A stretch of 64,000 nucleotides of DNA from Microbacterium oleivorans (GTDB taxonomy: Bacteria; Actinomycetota; Actinomycetes; Actinomycetales; Microbacteriaceae). The translations under genes and the position numbers were made by a program. The notes beneath the pieces are model-generated. The model was not told the DNA's origin and searched no databases. It saw only the letters and a program-made list of their open reading frames with translations. Position 1 is the first letter of the stretch; each line of letters begins with the position of its first letter. Positions 7,810 to 18,363 of the stretch are shown in pieces. The stretch is from contig NZ_LSTV01000001.1 of assembly GCF_001644225.1 (NCBI RefSeq), positions 992,001-1,056,000 on the forward strand, read 5' to 3'.

Positions 7810-10800
7810 ACCGTCGCCTTCCGGTCGGCGGCGTACTCCTGGAGGCTCCGGACCGCGAAGCCCTCGCGGAGGACCGGCATCGCGGACACCGCGGCGCCGA
7901 GGACGGCCATCGTCGTGAACAGCGCCTTGTCGGCGGCCACGGCGGCGGCGCGGATCTCGTACCCGTCGGCGCGGGCGATGCCGCCCGAGGGCGTGTTCAC
8001 GACGATGTCGATCTCGCCCGCGTTGATGAGGTCGACGACGTTCGACTCACCGGAGTCCTGCGTCTCGGAGTACTTCGAGACGACCTCCACCCGGATGCCG
8101 TTGCGGGCGAGGATCTCGGCCGTGCCCTCGGTGGCGATGAGCGTGTAGCCGAGCTCCTGCAACCGGTGGGCGGGCAGGATGACGGCGCGCTTGTCGTCGT
8201 CGGCGACCGACAGGAACACGGTGCCCGAGGTCGGCATCCCGCCGTACGCCGCGGCCTGGCTCTTCGCGAACGCCGTCGGGAAGTCCCGGTCGATGCCCAT
8301 GACCTCGCCGGTCGAGCGCATCTCGGGGCCGAGGACGGAGTCGACCGTGCGGCCGTCGGCGGTGCGGAACCGCTTGAACGGCAGCACGGCCTCCTTCACG
8401 GCGACGGGGGCGTCGAGCGGGACGCGCGAGCCGTCCTGCTCGGGCAGGAGGCCTTCGGCGATGAGCTCGGCGATCGACGCGCCCGCCATGATGCGGCTGG
8501 CGGCCTTGGCCATCGGGATGCCGAGGGCCTTGGACACGAACGGCACGGTGCGCGACGCGCGCGGGTTGGCCTCGATGACGTACAGGACGCCGGCCGAGAC
8601 CGCGAACTGCACGTTCAGCAGGCCCCGCACCCCGACGCCCTCGGCGATCGCGTGGGTCGCGGTGCGCACGCGGTCGATCTCGCCGCGTCCGAGCGACATC
8701 GGCGGCAGGGTGCACGACGAGTCGCCGGAATGGATGCCGGCCTCCTCGAGGTGCTCCATGACGCCGCCGATGTAGAGCTGCTCGCCGTCGAAGAGCGCGT
8801 CGACGTCGATCTCCACGGCGTCGTCGAGGAAGCGGTCCACGAGCAGCGGCGCGTCCTCGCGGATGATCGCCTGGTCGGCGATGCGGACGAAGTAGTCGCG
8901 CAGGCTCTCGGTGTCGTAGACGATCTCCATGCCGCGCCCGCCGAGCACGAAGCTCGGGCGCACCAGGACGGGGTACCCGATCTCCTCGGCGATCGCGATG
9001 GCGCCCGCCTCGTCGGTGGCCGTGCCGTGGCGCGGCGCCATGAGTCCCGCCCGGTCGAGCAGCTGCGAGAACTGCTCGCGCTCCTCGGCGATGTCGATCG
9101 CGGCGGGCTTCGTGCCGAGGATCGTGTAGCCGGCGGCCTCGATCCCCTTCGCGAGTCCGAGCGGGGTCTGACCGCCGAGCTGGCAGACGACGCCGACGAT
9201 CTCGCCCGACTGCGCCTCGGCGTGCAGGACCTCGAGGACGTCCTCGAGCGTGAGCGGCTCGAAGTAGAGCCGGTCGCTCGTGTCGTAGTCGGTCGAGACC
9301 GTCTCGGGGTTGCAGTTGACCATGATGGTCTCGAATCCGGCATCCGACAGCGCGAAGGACGCGTGGACGCACGAGTAGTCGAACTCGACGCCCTGGCCGA
9401 TGCGGTTCGGGCCCGAGCCGATGATGACGACCTTGCAGCCCTCGCTCGGCGTGACCTCGGTCTCGCGGTCGTACGAGGAGTAGTGGTACGGCGTGAGGGC
9501 CGGGAACTCCCCCGCGCACGTGTCGACGGTCTTGTAGACCGGGCGCAGTCCGACGCCGTGACGGATGCCGCGCACCTCCGCTTCGCTGAGGCCGCGGATC
9601 TCCGCGATCTGGGCGTCGCTGAAGCCGTGGTCCTTCGCGAGGCGCAGGACGTCCTCGACCAGCTCGTCGGCCTCGCGGATGTACTCGGCCACCTCGTTGA
9701 TGAGGATCATCTGGTCGAGGAACCACGGGTCGATCGCCGTCGCCTCGAACGCCTGCTCGAGCGTCGCGCCCTTGCGCAGCGCCTGCTGCAGCACGACGAT
9801 CCGGCCGTCGGTCGGGGTCTTCGCGATCTCGAGGAGCTCCTCCACTGAGCGCTCCTCGGCACCCCAGTGGAAGCTCGAGCCGCGCTTCTCGAGCGAGCGC
9901 AGCGCCTTCTGCAGGGCGGTCGTGTAGTTGCGGCCGATCGCCATCGCCTCACCCACCGACTTCATGGTGGTCGTCAGCGTCGTGTCGGCGGCGGGGAACT
10001 TCTCGAAGTTGAACCGGGGCACCTTGACGACGACGTAGTCGAGCGTCGGCTCGAAGCTCGCCGGCGTCGCCTTCGTGATGTCGTTGGGCACCTCGTCGAG
10101 GCGGTAGCCGATCGCGAGCTTCGCGGCGAGCTTGGCGATCGGGAAGCCGGTCGCCTTCGAGGCGAGGGCCGACGAGCGCGAGACACGCGGGTTCATCTCG
10201 ATGACGATGATGCGGCCGGTCTGCGGGTCGACGGCGAACTGGATGTTGCAGCCACCGGTGTCGACGCCGACGGCGCGGATGATGTCGATGCCGATGTCGC
10301 GGAGCTTCTGGTACTCGCGGTCGGTCAGCGTCAGCGCCGGCGCCACGGTGATCGAGTCGCCCGTGTGCACGCCGACCGGGTCGACGTTCTCGATCGAGCA
10401 CACGACGACCGTGTTGTCGGCGGTGTCGCGCATGAGCTCGAGCTCGTACTCCTTCCAGCCGAGGATCGATTCCTCGAGGAGCACCTCGGTCGTGGGAGAG
10501 TCGCGCAGGCCCGCGCCGCCGATGCGACGGAGGTCCTCCTCGTCGTACGCGAACCCGGAGCCCAGGCCGCCCATCGTGAAGGACGGGCGCACGACGAGCG
10601 GGTAGCCGAGCTCGGCGGCGCCGGCCAGCAGGTCGTCCATCGTGTGCGCGATGACGCTGCGGGCGACATCCGCCCCCGACTCGAGGACGAGCTCCTTGAA
10701 GACCTGGCGGTCCTCGCCCTTGCGGATGGCGTCGACCTTCGCGCCGATGAGCTCGACGCCGTACTTCTCGAGGATGCCGCGGTCGTGCAGCGCCATCGCG

Positions 10801-11093
10801 GCGTTGAGCGCCGTCTGGCCGCCGAGGGTCGGCAGGATCGCGTCGGGCTTCTCCTTGGCGATGATCGTCTCGATGACCTCGGGGGTGATCGGCTCGACGT
10901 AGGTGGCGTCGGCGAAGTCGGGGTCGGTCATGATGGTCGCGGGGTTGGAGTTCACGAGGATGACGCGCACGCCCTCCTCGCGCAGGACCCGGCACGCCTG
11001 GGTGCCGGAGTAGTCGAACTCGCAGGCCTGACCGATGACGATCGGGCCCGATCCGATGACGAGGACGCTGTTGATGTCGTCGCGCTTAGGCAT
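7806..11093 (-). CDS. carB: carbamoyl-phosphate synthase large subunit
   Basis: Makes carbamoyl phosphate from bicarbonate, ATP and the ammonia channelled from CarA, for both pyrimidines and arginine. 1095 aa, full length. Two ATP-grasp halves are visible (residues ~1-540 and ~541-930), each starting with an IGSGP-IGQ-EFDYS nucleotide-site block, followed by an MGS-like allosteric domain at the C-terminus ([33 protein letters not shown]). Starts inside the carA stop region (8-bp overlap) and ends in a 4-bp overlap with pyrF. Confidence 0.97.
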   Translation of the reverse strand: MPKRDDINSVLVIGSGPIVIGQACEFDYSGTQACRVLREEGVRVILVNSNPATIMTDPDFADATYVEPITPEVIETIIAKEKPDAILPTLGGQTALNAAMALHDRGILEKYGVELIGAKVDAIRKGEDRQVFKELVLESGADVARSVIAHTMDDLLAGAAELGYPLVVRPSFTMGGLGSGFAYDEEDLRRIGGAGLRDSPTTEVLLEESILGWKEYELELMRDTADNTVVVCSIENVDPVGVHTGDSITVAPALTLTDREYQKLRDIGIDIIRAVGVDTGGCNIQFAVDPQTGRIIVIEMNPRVSRSSALASKATGFPIAKLAAKLAIGYRLDEVPNDITKATPASFEPTLDYVVVKVPRFNFEKFPAADTTLTTTMKSVGEAMAIGRNYTTALQKALRSLEKRGSSFHWGAEERSVEELLEIAKTPTDGRIVVLQQALRKGATLEQAFEATAIDPWFLDQMILINEVAEYIREADELVEDVLRLAKDHGFSDAQIAEIRGLSEAEVRGIRHGVGLRPVYKTVDTCAGEFPALTPYHYSSYDRETEVTPSEGCKVVIIGSGPNRIGQGVEFDYSCVHASFALSDAGFETIMVNCNPETVSTDYDTSDRLYFEPLTLEDVLEVLHAEAQSGEIVGVVCQLGGQTPLGLAKGIEAAGYTILGTKPAAIDIAEEREQFSQLLDRAGLMAPRHGTATDEAGAIAIAEEIGYPVLVRPSFVLGGRGMEIVYDTESLRDYFVRIADQAIIREDAPLLVDRFLDDAVEIDVDALFDGEQLYIGGVMEHLEEAGIHSGDSSCTLPPMSLGRGEIDRVRTATHAIAEGVGVRGLLNVQFAVSAGVLYVIEANPRASRTVPFVSKALGIPMAKAASRIMAGASIAELIAEGLLPEQDGSRVPLDAPVAVKEAVLPFKRFRTADGRTVDSVLGPEMRSTGEVMGIDRDFPTAFAKSQAAAYGGMPTSGTVFLSVADDDKRAVILPAHRLQELGYTLIATEGTAEILARNGIRVEVVSKYSETQDSGESNVVDLINAGEIDIVVNTPSGGIARADGYEIRAAAVAADKALFTTMAVLGAAVSAMPVLREGFAVRSLQEYAADRKATV

Positions 11094-12249
11094 TCTGGGT
11101 CGTCTCCTGAGTGGCGATCACGAGGTCGCGGAAGCGGTCGAAGAGGTAGTTGGCGTCGTGCGGGCCGGCGGCGGCCTCGGGGTGGTACTGCACGCTGAAC
11201 GCCGGGAGGTCGAGGGCGCGCAGGCCCTCCACCACGTTGTCGTTGAGACCGACGTGGCTCACCTCGACGCGGCCGTAGCCGTTCGGGCTGTCGACGACGC
11301 CCTCGATGGGCGCGTCGACGGCGAACCCGTGGTTGTGCGCCGTGATCTCGACGCGACCGGTCGTCTTGTCGAGGACGGGCTGGTTGATGCCGCGGTGCCC
11401 AAAGGGCAGCTTGTACGTACCGAAGCCGAGAGCGCGGCCGAACAGCTGGTTGCCGAAGCAGATGCCGAAGAAGGGCAGACGCGCATCCAGCACCTCGCGC
11501 AGCAACGCGACGTGACGGTCGGATGCCGCGGGGTCGCCGGGGCCGTTCGAGTAGAAGACCGCCACCGGGTCGATCGCCTGGATGTCGGCGAACGTGATCG
11601 ACTGCGGCAGCACGTGCACCTCGAACCCGCGGGCGGCGAGGTTGTTCACGGTGGCCTGCTTGACGCCGAGGTCGAGGATCGCGAGGTTGCCGATCTTCTC
11701 CCCCACCGCCGGGGTCACCTCGGCGGCGGCGACCGAAACGTCGGCGGACAGGTTCTGCCCACTCATCTCGGGCGCCTCGCGCACGATGCGCAGCTGCTCG
11801 TCGTCGGTGAGGGATGCGGCATCCCCCGAGAAGACGCCGCCACGCATGGAGCCGGCCGAACGGAGCACACGCGTCACCGCGCGGGTGTCGACGCCGCTGA
11901 TCCCGACGATGCCGTCGCGGACGAGGGCGTCTTCCAGCGAGTGGTCGGCGCGCCAGTTCGAGACGATGCGCGACGGGTCGCGGAGGACGTAGCCCGACAC
12001 CCAGATGCGGCGCGACTCGTGATCCTCGCCGTTCATGCCGGTGTTGCCGATGTGGGGCGCGGTCTGCAGGACGATCTGACCCGCGTAGGACGGGTCGGTG
12101 ATCGTCTCCTGGTAACCGGTCATCGCGGTGGCGAAGACGACCTCGCCGAGGGTGGTGCCGCGCGCGCCATAGGCGTGACCGGGGTGGCGGGAACCGTCTT
12201 CGAGGACGAGGACGGCGGGTTCGGGAGCCTGGAATCTCTGAATGCTCAT
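11086..12249 (-). CDS. carA: carbamoyl-phosphate synthase small (glutaminase) subunit
   Basis: Hydrolyses glutamine and passes ammonia to CarB. 387 aa from the ATG at 12249, which overlaps the upstream gene's stop (ATGA); the longer open frame upstream is a shadow. The class I glutaminase nucleophile cysteine is in [16 protein letters not shown], with SNGPGDP before it and the His/Glu pair in [14 protein letters not shown] near the end. N-terminal CPSase_sm_chain domain begins [17 protein letters not shown]. Pyrimidine operon member. Confidence 0.96.
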   Translation of the reverse strand: MSIQRFQAPEPAVLVLEDGSRHPGHAYGARGTTLGEVVFATAMTGYQETITDPSYAGQIVLQTAPHIGNTGMNGEDHESRRIWVSGYVLRDPSRIVSNWRADHSLEDALVRDGIVGISGVDTRAVTRVLRSAGSMRGGVFSGDAASLTDDEQLRIVREAPEMSGQNLSADVSVAAAEVTPAVGEKIGNLAILDLGVKQATVNNLAARGFEVHVLPQSITFADIQAIDPVAVFYSNGPGDPAASDRHVALLREVLDARLPFFGICFGNQLFGRALGFGTYKLPFGHRGINQPVLDKTTGRVEITAHNHGFAVDAPIEGVVDSPNGYGRVEVSHVGLNDNVVEGLRALDLPAFSVQYHPEAAAGPHDANYLFDRFRDLVIATQETTQNA

Positions 12250-12779
12250 GCGTCGCTTCCGGGAGTCTGCTGGGGGGAGGTGGGAGTGGGGGTGGCGGGG
12301 AGGATCCCGGCGATCGCGTCGGCGAGCGAGCGGGCCGAGGTGTCCTGCGGGCGGAGGTAGCTGTCGACGAGGGTGCCCTCGGGCGTGGTCCACGCGACGC
12401 GGACGAGCCCGTCGCGCTCGACCACTCGGTCGATCGCGACGGTGGCCTGCCCTGCGGCGACCAGGCGGTCCGCCGCGAGGAAGACCCGCGGCTGGCCGGT
12501 GAGGTCGAGCGCGACTCCGCGGTCGGTGACGGTGACGTCGACGCGCGATCGGAAGGCCAGCCCGCGGATGGCGAGCCGCTCGAGCGGCTCGTCGTGACGC
12601 GTCGTCGCCACGTACAGTCCCTCGGACTGCAGTCGTGTCGTCGCGCCGGCGGGTGCCTCGCCGACGGGGGCGGTCAGGCCCGCATCCCGCCGCGATCGTC
12701 GTCGCCATGCGATGAGACCTGCGAGGATCAGGAGCGCCGCGACCGCCGCCATGATGAGGCCGGCGGCCTCGCGGCTCAC
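12246..12779 (-). CDS. membrane protein with PH-like domain, pyr operon (Rv1382-like)
   Basis: 177 aa. One N-terminal transmembrane helix (residues ~6-24, [20 protein letters not shown]) is followed by a basic RRRSRR stop-transfer and a soluble domain resembling the PH-like proteins found at this operon position in Actinobacteria (Rv1382 lies between pyrC and carA in M. tuberculosis). The C-terminus is Pro/Thr-rich. Coupled on both sides: its start overlaps the pyrC stop by 4 bp and its stop overlaps the carA ATG. Function is unknown; the conserved position suggests a link to pyrimidine or carbamoyl-phosphate metabolism, but nothing in the sequence indicates catalysis. Confidence 0.75.
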   Translation of the reverse strand: MSREAAGLIMAAVAALLILAGLIAWRRRSRRDAGLTAPVGEAPAGATTRLQSEGLYVATTRHDEPLERLAIRGLAFRSRVDVTVTDRGVALDLTGQPRVFLAADRLVAAGQATVAIDRVVERDGLVRVAWTTPEGTLVDSYLRPQDTSARSLADAIAGILPATPTPTSPQQTPGSDA

Positions 12780-14080
12780 GGGGCGACCTCGTCGAGGACC
12801 GCGCCGTCCGCCACGGTCTGACGGCCGCGGAAGAACGTCGCGCGCACCTCGCCCGGCAGTTCCCTGCCGACGTAGGGCGAGTTGACGCTGCGGCCGCGCA
12901 GGTCATCCGTGCCGAAGACGCGGACCGGGGCGGCGTCGTACAGGGTGAGGGATGCCGGGGCTCCGACGGCGAGCGGGGTTCCGGCGTCGGCGAGCCGGCC
13001 GATGCGGGCCGGCGCGGTGGACATGACCCGGGCGACGTCCGCCCACTCGAGCAGGCCGGTCTCGATCATGGCGGCGTGAACGACGCGGAGCGCCGATTCG
13101 AGTCCGACCATGCCGTTGGCGGCGGCCTGCCACTCGCACGTCTTGGCCTCGGCCGGGTGCGGCGCGTGGTCGGTCGCGACGATGTCGATCGTGCCGTCGG
13201 CGAGGCCCTCGCGGACGGCCAGGACGTCCTCGTCGCGCCGCAGCGGCGGGTTCACCTTGAAGCGCGGGTCGTACCCGCGGACGAGGTCCTCGGTGAGCAG
13301 CAGGTGGTGCGGGGTGACCTCGGCGGTCACCTGGATGCCGCGCTTCTTCGCCCACCGGATGAGGTCGACCGATCCCGCGGTGGAGAGGTGGCAGACGTGC
13401 AGGCGGGACCCGACGTGCTCGGCGAGCAGGACGTCGCGAGCGATGATCGACTCCTCGGCGACGGCCGGCCACCCGGTGAGTCCGAGCTCGGCCGACACGG
13501 TGCCCTCGTTCATCTGCGCTCCCTCGGTGAGCCGGGGGTCCTGCGCGTGCTGGGCGACGACGCCGTCGAAGGACTTCACGTACTCGAGTGCGCGCCGCAT
13601 GATAAGCGGGTCGAACACGCAGAAGCCGTCGTCGCTGAAGACGCGGACACGCGCACGCGAGGACGCCATGGCGCCGAGTTCGGCGAGGCGCTCGCCCTTC
13701 TGGCCGACGGTGACCGCACCGATCGGCTGCACGTGGACGTAGCCCGCCGCTTCGCCGAGGGCGAGCTCCTGTTCAACGACCCCGGCGGTGTCGGCGACCG
13801 GCGAGGTGTTCGGCATGGCGAACACCGTCGTGTACCCGCCCGCGGCCGCCGCGCGCGATCCCGTGAGGATCGTCTCGGACGCCTCGTAGCCGGGTTCGCG
13901 GAGGTGGGTGTGCAGGTCGACGAGTCCTGGCAGCGCGATCAGACCGTCGGCATCCACCGAGCGCGCCCCGGCGTCGCTGAGTCCGGACCCCAGCTCGGCG
14001 ATGACGCCGTCCCGGATCAGGATGTCGGCGGCGATGCCGCCGTCGATCCGCGCTCCGCGGACGAGGATGGTCTCGCTCAT
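12776..14080 (-). CDS. pyrC: dihydroorotase
   Basis: Third pyrimidine step, cyclising N-carbamoyl-aspartate to dihydroorotate. 434 aa, class I amidohydrolase fold. Metal ligands are visible in [15 protein letters not shown] near residue 54 and in [17 protein letters not shown] near residue 310; the lysine-bridge region and [18 protein letters not shown] are typical. Overlaps pyrB by 4 bp (ATGA) upstream and the PH-like gene downstream. Confidence 0.95.
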   Translation of the reverse strand: MSETILVRGARIDGGIAADILIRDGVIAELGSGLSDAGARSVDADGLIALPGLVDLHTHLREPGYEASETILTGSRAAAAGGYTTVFAMPNTSPVADTAGVVEQELALGEAAGYVHVQPIGAVTVGQKGERLAELGAMASSRARVRVFSDDGFCVFDPLIMRRALEYVKSFDGVVAQHAQDPRLTEGAQMNEGTVSAELGLTGWPAVAEESIIARDVLLAEHVGSRLHVCHLSTAGSVDLIRWAKKRGIQVTAEVTPHHLLLTEDLVRGYDPRFKVNPPLRRDEDVLAVREGLADGTIDIVATDHAPHPAEAKTCEWQAAANGMVGLESALRVVHAAMIETGLLEWADVARVMSTAPARIGRLADAGTPLAVGAPASLTLYDAAPVRVFGTDDLRGRSVNSPYVGRELPGEVRATFFRGRQTVADGAVLDEVAP

Positions 14081-15048
14081 CGGGCCTCCTCCTGTGCGTG
14101 GTTCGTGGACCGCTCCCCCGCCAGGAGCAGGTAGAGCGCCGCCATGCGCACCGACACCCCGTTCGCGACCTGTTCGAGAACGGTCGATCGTGGCGAATCG
14201 GCGGCGTCGGCGGAGATCTCCAGACCCCGGTTCATCGGTCCGGGATGCAGGACAATGCTATCGGTCGGCAGGGCGGCCATCCGCGCGGCATCCAATCCCC
14301 AGCGCCGCGAATACTCCCGCTCAGTCGGGAAATAGGCGGCGTTCATCCGCTCGAGCTGGATGCGGAGCATCATGACCGCGTCGGGGGCGTCGGCGATGGC
14401 CTGATCGAGGTCGTAGAGGACGGTGACCGGCCACGCCGTCACATCCTGCGGGACGAGGGTCGGCGGCGCGACGAGGGTGACGCGCGCCCCGAGGGTCGTG
14501 AGCAGCCAGACGTTCGACCGGGCGACGCGTGAGTGCAGGATGTCGCCGACGATCGCGACGTGCAGGCCCGACAGGTCGCGACCCCGACTGTCGTCGCCGA
14601 AGAAGCGCTTGCGGATCGTGAAGGCGTCGAGAAGCGCCTGCGTCGGGTGCTCGTGCGTCCCGTCGCCGGCGTTCAGGACACCGGCGGAGATCCATCCGCT
14701 CGTCGCGAGCGTGTGGGGGGCACCGGACGCGCCGTGGCGGATGACGACGGCGTCGGCCCCCATCGCCTGCAGGGTCTGCGCGGTGTCCTGGAGCGATTCG
14801 CCCTTGGAGACCGACGAGCCCTTCGCCGAGAAGTTGATGACGTCGGCGGAGAGCCGCTTGGCCGCCGCCTCGAAGGAGATGCGAGTGCGGGTCGAGTCCT
14901 CGAAGAAGAGGTTCACGACCGTCTTGCCGCGGAGCGTCGGGAGCTTCTTGATCTCGCGCGACTGCGTGTCGCGCATGTCCTCGGCGACGTCCAGGATGCG
15001 GAGGGCGTCGGCGCGGCCGAGCGTGCGGGTGTCGAGCAGGTGCCTCAT
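14077..15048 (-). CDS. pyrB: aspartate carbamoyltransferase catalytic subunit
   Basis: Condenses carbamoyl phosphate with aspartate. 323 aa from the ATG at 15048, which overlaps the pyrR stop (ATGA). The carbamoyl-phosphate loop [13 protein letters not shown] and the [14 protein letters not shown] motif are intact. No pyrI regulatory subunit is nearby, as usual for operons with pyrR. Confidence 0.96.
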   Translation of the reverse strand: MRHLLDTRTLGRADALRILDVAEDMRDTQSREIKKLPTLRGKTVVNLFFEDSTRTRISFEAAAKRLSADVINFSAKGSSVSKGESLQDTAQTLQAMGADAVVIRHGASGAPHTLATSGWISAGVLNAGDGTHEHPTQALLDAFTIRKRFFGDDSRGRDLSGLHVAIVGDILHSRVARSNVWLLTTLGARVTLVAPPTLVPQDVTAWPVTVLYDLDQAIADAPDAVMMLRIQLERMNAAYFPTEREYSRRWGLDAARMAALPTDSIVLHPGPMNRGLEISADAADSPRSTVLEQVANGVSVRMAALYLLLAGERSTNHAQEEAR

Positions 15049-15575
15049 GACGCGATCGTCACCTCCTCGGCCCCGTCGACGTCGGCGAGGCGGACGTTGA
15101 CGCGCTCGTCGCGCGAGCTCGGCAGGTTCTTGCCCACGAAGTCGGGCCGGATCGGCAGTTCGCGGTGACCGCGGTCGACGAGGATCGCGAGCCGCACGGC
15201 GGCGGGACGGCCGATGTCCTGCAGCGCGTCGAGCGCCGCGCGGATGGACCGTCCCGAGAAGAGCACGTCGTCGACGAGGACGACGGTCTTGGCGTCGATC
15301 CCGCCGGCGGGGATCTCCGTGGGGCGCGGGGTGCGCGTCGGATTCCGGTGCAGATCGTCGCGGTACATGGTCACGTCGAGCGCGCCGACCGGGACGGTGG
15401 CCCCGGTGAACGAGGCGATGAGTGCCGCGATCCGCTCGGCGAGGGTGACGCCGCGGGTGGGGATCCCGAGGAGCACGAGCCCGTCGGGGCCCTTGTTCGA
15501 CTCGAGGATCTCGTGAGAGATGCGCGTGAGTGCGCGGGCGATGTCGCTGTCGTGCAAGACGATGCGCGAAGTCAT
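15045..15575 (-). CDS. pyrR: bifunctional pyr operon regulator / uracil phosphoribosyltransferase
   Basis: 176 aa PyrR: senses UMP and binds pyr mRNA, with weak uracil phosphoribosyltransferase activity. The PRPP-binding motif [18 protein letters not shown] is near residue 100. The ATG at 15575 is preferred over an in-frame ATG 24 bp upstream because an AGAAGGGAG RBS lies 6-9 nt before it and the N-terminus ([19 protein letters not shown]) matches the family. First gene of the pyr operon. Confidence 0.95.
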   Translation of the reverse strand: MTSRIVLHDSDIARALTRISHEILESNKGPDGLVLLGIPTRGVTLAERIAALIASFTGATVPVGALDVTMYRDDLHRNPTRTPRPTEIPAGGIDAKTVVLVDDVLFSGRSIRAALDALQDIGRPAAVRLAILVDRGHRELPIRPDFVGKNLPSSRDERVNVRLADVDGAEEVTIAS

Positions 15576-15591
15576 CCGCCGCTCCCTTCTC

Positions 15592-15605
15592 CGCCTCACA
15601 GGACG
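15592..15605 (-). promoter_or_regulatory. candidate PyrR-binding RNA loop in the pyrR leader
   Basis: On the minus strand the leader reads CGTCCTGTGAGGCG, matching 12 of 14 positions of the PyrR-loop consensus ARUCCNGNGAGGYU (recalled from Bacillus work). It is flanked by CCG and CGG that can pair to close the loop. It lies directly before the pyrR Shine-Dalgarno, the arrangement described for translational repression by PyrR in mycobacteria. No attenuator terminator is seen in the ~50-nt leader. Confidence 0.65.
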
Positions 15606-15631
15606 GTGTTAAAGGTTGCTTGTGTGCGACC

Positions 15632-15637
15632 AGTCTA
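15632..15637 (-). promoter_or_regulatory. pyr operon promoter, -10 box
   Basis: TAGACT on the minus strand, about 57 nt before the pyrR ATG. The same hexamer recurs before rpsD, yebC, thrS and pdxR in this window. It predicts a 5' leader of about 50 nt holding the PyrR-type loop. No convincing -35 box is seen. Confidence 0.45.
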
Positions 15638-15683
15638 GCGGGGTGCGCCCGCTCGGCATGCCAGGATGACTCCGGGGGAAGAC

Positions 15684-16202
15684 ATGACACCTGTACGCAC
15701 GACCATCGTGGTGAGCGGGACGGTCCTCGTCGTCCTGTACGCGCAGCTGATGTACGTCGTCACCCAGATCCTCACACCGCTGTCGACCGTGCCGGGGCGG
15801 ACGCTCGGCCAGATCGCCGTCGCCGCCGAGGCAGTCGGTGAGCCCGTCTTCACGCCCCACGCCGTCGCCCTCCCGCTCATCGGGGTCGCGCTGGCGGCGG
15901 CCGTCCTCGTCGCCGCGATCATGTTCCCCGTGTTCCGGACGGAGTGGGTCGCGCTCGCGTACCTCGCGCTGCTCGTCTGCGGTCTGCCCGCCTACCTCGG
16001 CGTGGCCTTCGGAGTCGGGATGTCCCTCGGCGACCTCGGTGACGTGCTGCCCATCGACGGCTCGGACTCCGAGGTCGGGCTCGTCCTCATGAGCACGAGC
16101 TTCGTCGCCTGCTTCCTCGCCATCGGCGTCGGGGCGGGGATCCTCGTGCACCGCGCCGGGCGCGGCGTCGGGAAGCTCGCCGCCTTCCGCCCCGCGCGCT
16201 GA
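15684..16202 (+). CDS. small four-helix membrane protein, unknown
   Basis: 172 aa from the ATG at 15684, chosen over an ATG at 15666 because GGGGGAAG precedes it at RBS distance. Four predicted membrane segments: ~residues 6-22, 56-78, 87-109 and 132-150. No catalytic motif recognised. It is transcribed divergently from the pyr operon and its stop codon is the first base of a 64-bp repeat. Not part of the usual actinobacterial nusB-pyrR neighbourhood. I cannot assign a function. Confidence 0.7.
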   Translation: MTPVRTTIVVSGTVLVVLYAQLMYVVTQILTPLSTVPGRTLGQIAVAAEAVGEPVFTPHAVALPLIGVALAAAVLVAAIMFPVFRTEWVALAYLALLVCGLPAYLGVAFGVGMSLGDLGDVLPIDGSDSEVGLVLMSTSFVACFLAIGVGAGILVHRAGRGVGKLAAFRPAR

Positions 16203-16264
16203 GATCTGCGTTCGCGCGGAGCGATGGCGGCCCGGTCGTCCGCTGGAGGGCCGATCTCCGCTCG
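16201..16264. repeat. 64-bp hairpin-type repeat, copy A
   Basis: Aligns without gaps to copy B at 17200-17263 with about 50 of 64 identities: the first 20 bp differ at one base and the last 14 bp at one base, while the middle is divergent. The two ends (GAGATCTGCG and CGGATCTCCG) are inverted copies of each other, so each unit can fold as an imperfect hairpin. Starts inside the stop codon of the membrane-protein gene. Probably a REP/MITE-like dispersed element. Confidence 0.6.
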
Positions 16265-16368
16265 GAGGACGGTCCCCGGGTCCCTCCACACCCGCGACGG
16301 ACGGATCACTCGCCCACAACGACGCCCGTGGGCGTGATCGCATGCGGCGATAGGGGCACGCTCGACGG

Positions 16369-17181
16369 ATGGATATCCGCGAATGGGTGCGGCACCGCGG
16401 CGGCGTGGTGCGGACCTCGGATCTTCGGGGTGCCGGGTTCTCCCGACATCGGATCGGCACGGCGGGCCTGGAACGACCGCGCCGCGGCTGGGTCGCCGAG
16501 CAGGGAGCCGATCCGCTTCTATACAGCGCGGCACGCGCGGGCCTGGTCCTGACCTGCGTCACGCAGGCGCGGCGGCTCGGTCTCTGGACACTGGACGACT
16601 CACTACGGCCGCACGTGGGCGCGCCACCGGCATCCGGTGCCGTCTCGGCTCGCGGCGCGCGCGTCCACTGGAGCGCGCCGCTGATCGCACGCGTGCCGGG
16701 CGCGCTCGAGGACCCCATCGAGAACGTCCTCGCGATCGTCGCGGAGTGCCGGCCGTTCGAACAGGCGCTCGCCGTCTGGGACTCCGCGCTGCGGCATGGC
16801 CTGGTGTCCGCGGCGGTCATGCGACGCTACGCCCTCCGTCCGGCCGCGCGGCGCGTGCTCGAGGATGCCTGTGCTCACCTCGATTCCGGCCTCGAGGCCT
16901 TCGTCTCGGTCCGGCTCCGCTGGATTCCGGCCACCGTCCACCCCCAGGTGTACCTGCACGGTCACCGGGTCGACTTCCTCATCGGAGCCAGGCTCGTGCT
17001 GCAGATCGACGGAGGCCATCACGTCGGAGCACAGCGCGACGCCGACAACGCGCACGACACCCTCCTCGCCCTGCACGGCTACACCGTGATCCGTGTCGGG
17101 TACGCCGACGTCGTGGACGGGTGGCCCGACGTCCAGGATCGGATCCTCCGCGCGCTGGCGCAGGGGTTGCACCTCGCATGA
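16369..17181 (+). CDS. AbiEi-like winged helix / DUF559 (Vsr-fold) nuclease-like protein
   Basis: 270 aa. The N-terminus (residues 1-40, VRHRGGVVRTSDLRGAGFSRHRI) resembles the winged-helix AbiEi antitoxin-type domain. The C-terminal ~90 residues (HRVDFLIGARLVLQIDGGHHVGAQRDADNAHDTLLALHGYTVIRV) have the D-(I/V)DG-H pattern of DUF559/Vsr-like endonuclease folds: D in VDF, then DGGHH, with R/DA in the following helix. Proteins of this build are common orphan genes in Microbacteriaceae and have no proven function; some are annotated as type IV toxin-antitoxin components. It sits between two 64-bp repeats and interrupts the nusB-pyrR neighbourhood, so recent acquisition is possible. Confidence 0.72.
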   Translation: MDIREWVRHRGGVVRTSDLRGAGFSRHRIGTAGLERPRRGWVAEQGADPLLYSAARAGLVLTCVTQARRLGLWTLDDSLRPHVGAPPASGAVSARGARVHWSAPLIARVPGALEDPIENVLAIVAECRPFEQALAVWDSALRHGLVSAAVMRRYALRPAARRVLEDACAHLDSGLEAFVSVRLRWIPATVHPQVYLHGHRVDFLIGARLVLQIDGGHHVGAQRDADNAHDTLLALHGYTVIRVGYADVVDGWPDVQDRILRALAQGLHLA

Positions 17182-17199
17182 CCGAGCTTCCGTCCGGTG

Positions 17200-17263
17200 G
17201 AGATCTGCGTTCCCGCGGACGGATGCCGCCGCAAACGTCCTCGCGAAGGCGGATCTCCGCTCG
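17200..17263. repeat. 64-bp hairpin-type repeat, copy B
   Basis: Same orientation and length as copy A, 999 bp away, on the other side of the DUF559-like gene. Here the hairpin is stronger: GGAGATCTGCG pairs with the terminal CGGATCTCC, and the inner TTCCCGCGGAC pairs imperfectly with GTCCTCGCGAA. Lies between the DUF559-like stop (17181) and the nusB stop (17297), where it might also serve as a bidirectional transcription barrier. Confidence 0.6.
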
Positions 17264-17296
17264 AGCGCAGCGACGCCGCCCGCCGGATGCCGCGTG

Positions 17297-17704
17297 TCAG
17301 CTCCGCGCGATGCGGGCGAGCACGCCGTGCACGAACGAGCCGGAGTCGTCGGTCGAGAACTCCTTCGCGAGCTCGACGGCCTCGTCGATCGCGACGGCCG
17401 TGGGCACGTCGTCGTTGTGGAGGATCTCCCACACGCCGATGCGGAGGATCGCGCGGTCGACCGCCGGCATCCGCTCGAGCTTCCAGTCACGGGCGTGCGT
17501 GACGATCTGCTCGTCGATCTCGCTCTGCGTGTCGATGACACCGTCCACGATCTCGCGGGCGTACAGCCACGACGCCTCACGCGCAGGCTCGCTGGCCGCG
17601 CGCTTCGCTTCGGCGGCGAGGGTGACGGCGAGGTCGTCGCCGCGGATGTCCGACTGGTACAGGATGTCGAGGGCGCGCTTGCGCGCCTTGCTCCGTGCGC
17701 TCAT
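17297..17704 (-). CDS. nusB: transcription antitermination factor NusB
   Basis: 135 aa all-helical RNA-binding protein that binds boxA with S10 in rRNA antitermination. N-terminal ARSKARKRALDILYQSD and the later VDRAILRIGVWEIL and AVAIDEAVELAKEFSTDDSGSFVHGVLA motifs are diagnostic. Only 7 bp after efp, so efp-nusB form one unit as in most Actinobacteria. Confidence 0.95.
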   Translation of the reverse strand: MSARSKARKRALDILYQSDIRGDDLAVTLAAEAKRAASEPAREASWLYAREIVDGVIDTQSEIDEQIVTHARDWKLERMPAVDRAILRIGVWEILHNDDVPTAVAIDEAVELAKEFSTDDSGSFVHGVLARIARS

Positions 17705-17711
17705 CGGTCGG

Positions 17712-18272
17712 TCAGTTCACGCGGCCGAGGTAGTCCCCGGTGCGCGTGTCGACCTTGACCTTGGTGCCCTGCTCGACGAAGAGCGGGACCTGGATCTCGT
17801 AGCCGGTCTCGAGGGTGGCGGGCTTCGTGCCGGCCGACGAACGGTCGCCCTGCAGGCCCGGCTCGGTGTAGGTGATCTCGAGGACGACCGACGCGGGCAT
17901 CTCGACGTACAGCGGGTTGCCGTTGTTCAGCGCGATCTGGACCTGCTGGTTCTCGAGCAGGTAGTTCGCGGCGTCACCGACGACCGTCGAGGACACGCTC
18001 AGCTGGTCGTAGTCCGACACGTCCATGAAGACGTAGCTGTCACCGTCGTTGTAGAGGTAGGTGAAGTCGCGGCGGTCGACGTTCTCGATCTCGATCTTCG
18101 CGCCCGCGTTGTAGGTGCGGTCGACGACCTTGCCCGAGACGACGTTCTTGAGCTTGGTGCGGACGAAGGCACCGCCCTTGCCGGGCTTCACGTGCTGGAA
18201 CTCGACGACGCTCCAGAGCTGTCCGTCGATGGACAGGACGACGCCGTTCTTGATGTCTGCAGTGGATGCCAT
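17712..18272 (-). CDS. efp: translation elongation factor P
   Basis: 186 aa, three OB-like domains. Relieves ribosome stalling at polyproline. The loop that carries the modified residue in domain I reads [17 protein letters not shown], with lysine at the tip; no modification enzyme gene is in the window. The C-terminal [13 protein letters not shown] is typical. A TAGAAT -10 box lies ~55 nt upstream. Confidence 0.97.
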   Translation of the reverse strand: MASTADIKNGVVLSIDGQLWSVVEFQHVKPGKGGAFVRTKLKNVVSGKVVDRTYNAGAKIEIENVDRRDFTYLYNDGDSYVFMDVSDYDQLSVSSTVVGDAANYLLENQQVQIALNNGNPLYVEMPASVVLEITYTEPGLQGDRSSAGTKPATLETGYEIQVPLFVEQGTKVKVDTRTGDYLGRVN

Positions 18273-18325
18273 GAGAGTGCGGTTTTCCGTTCGATGAGTT
18301 CAGGGGCCAGAGCGGCCGACGATCG

Positions 18326-18331
18326 ATTCTA
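18326..18331 (-). promoter_or_regulatory. efp-nusB promoter, -10 box
   Basis: TAGAAT on the minus strand in the 91-bp gap between aroQ and efp, giving a leader of roughly 45-50 nt. The gap is the first clear break in the aro operon, so efp-nusB can be transcribed separately. Confidence 0.4.
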
Positions 18332-18363
18332 CGGGATGCCGCGGCATTCGCCCCGGGAAGCGG

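Noticed and set aside
7701..9848. 715-codon plus-strand frame opposite carB
   Set aside because: Antisense shadow of carB; composition is D/R/V repeats from high third-position GC, no domain recognisable.
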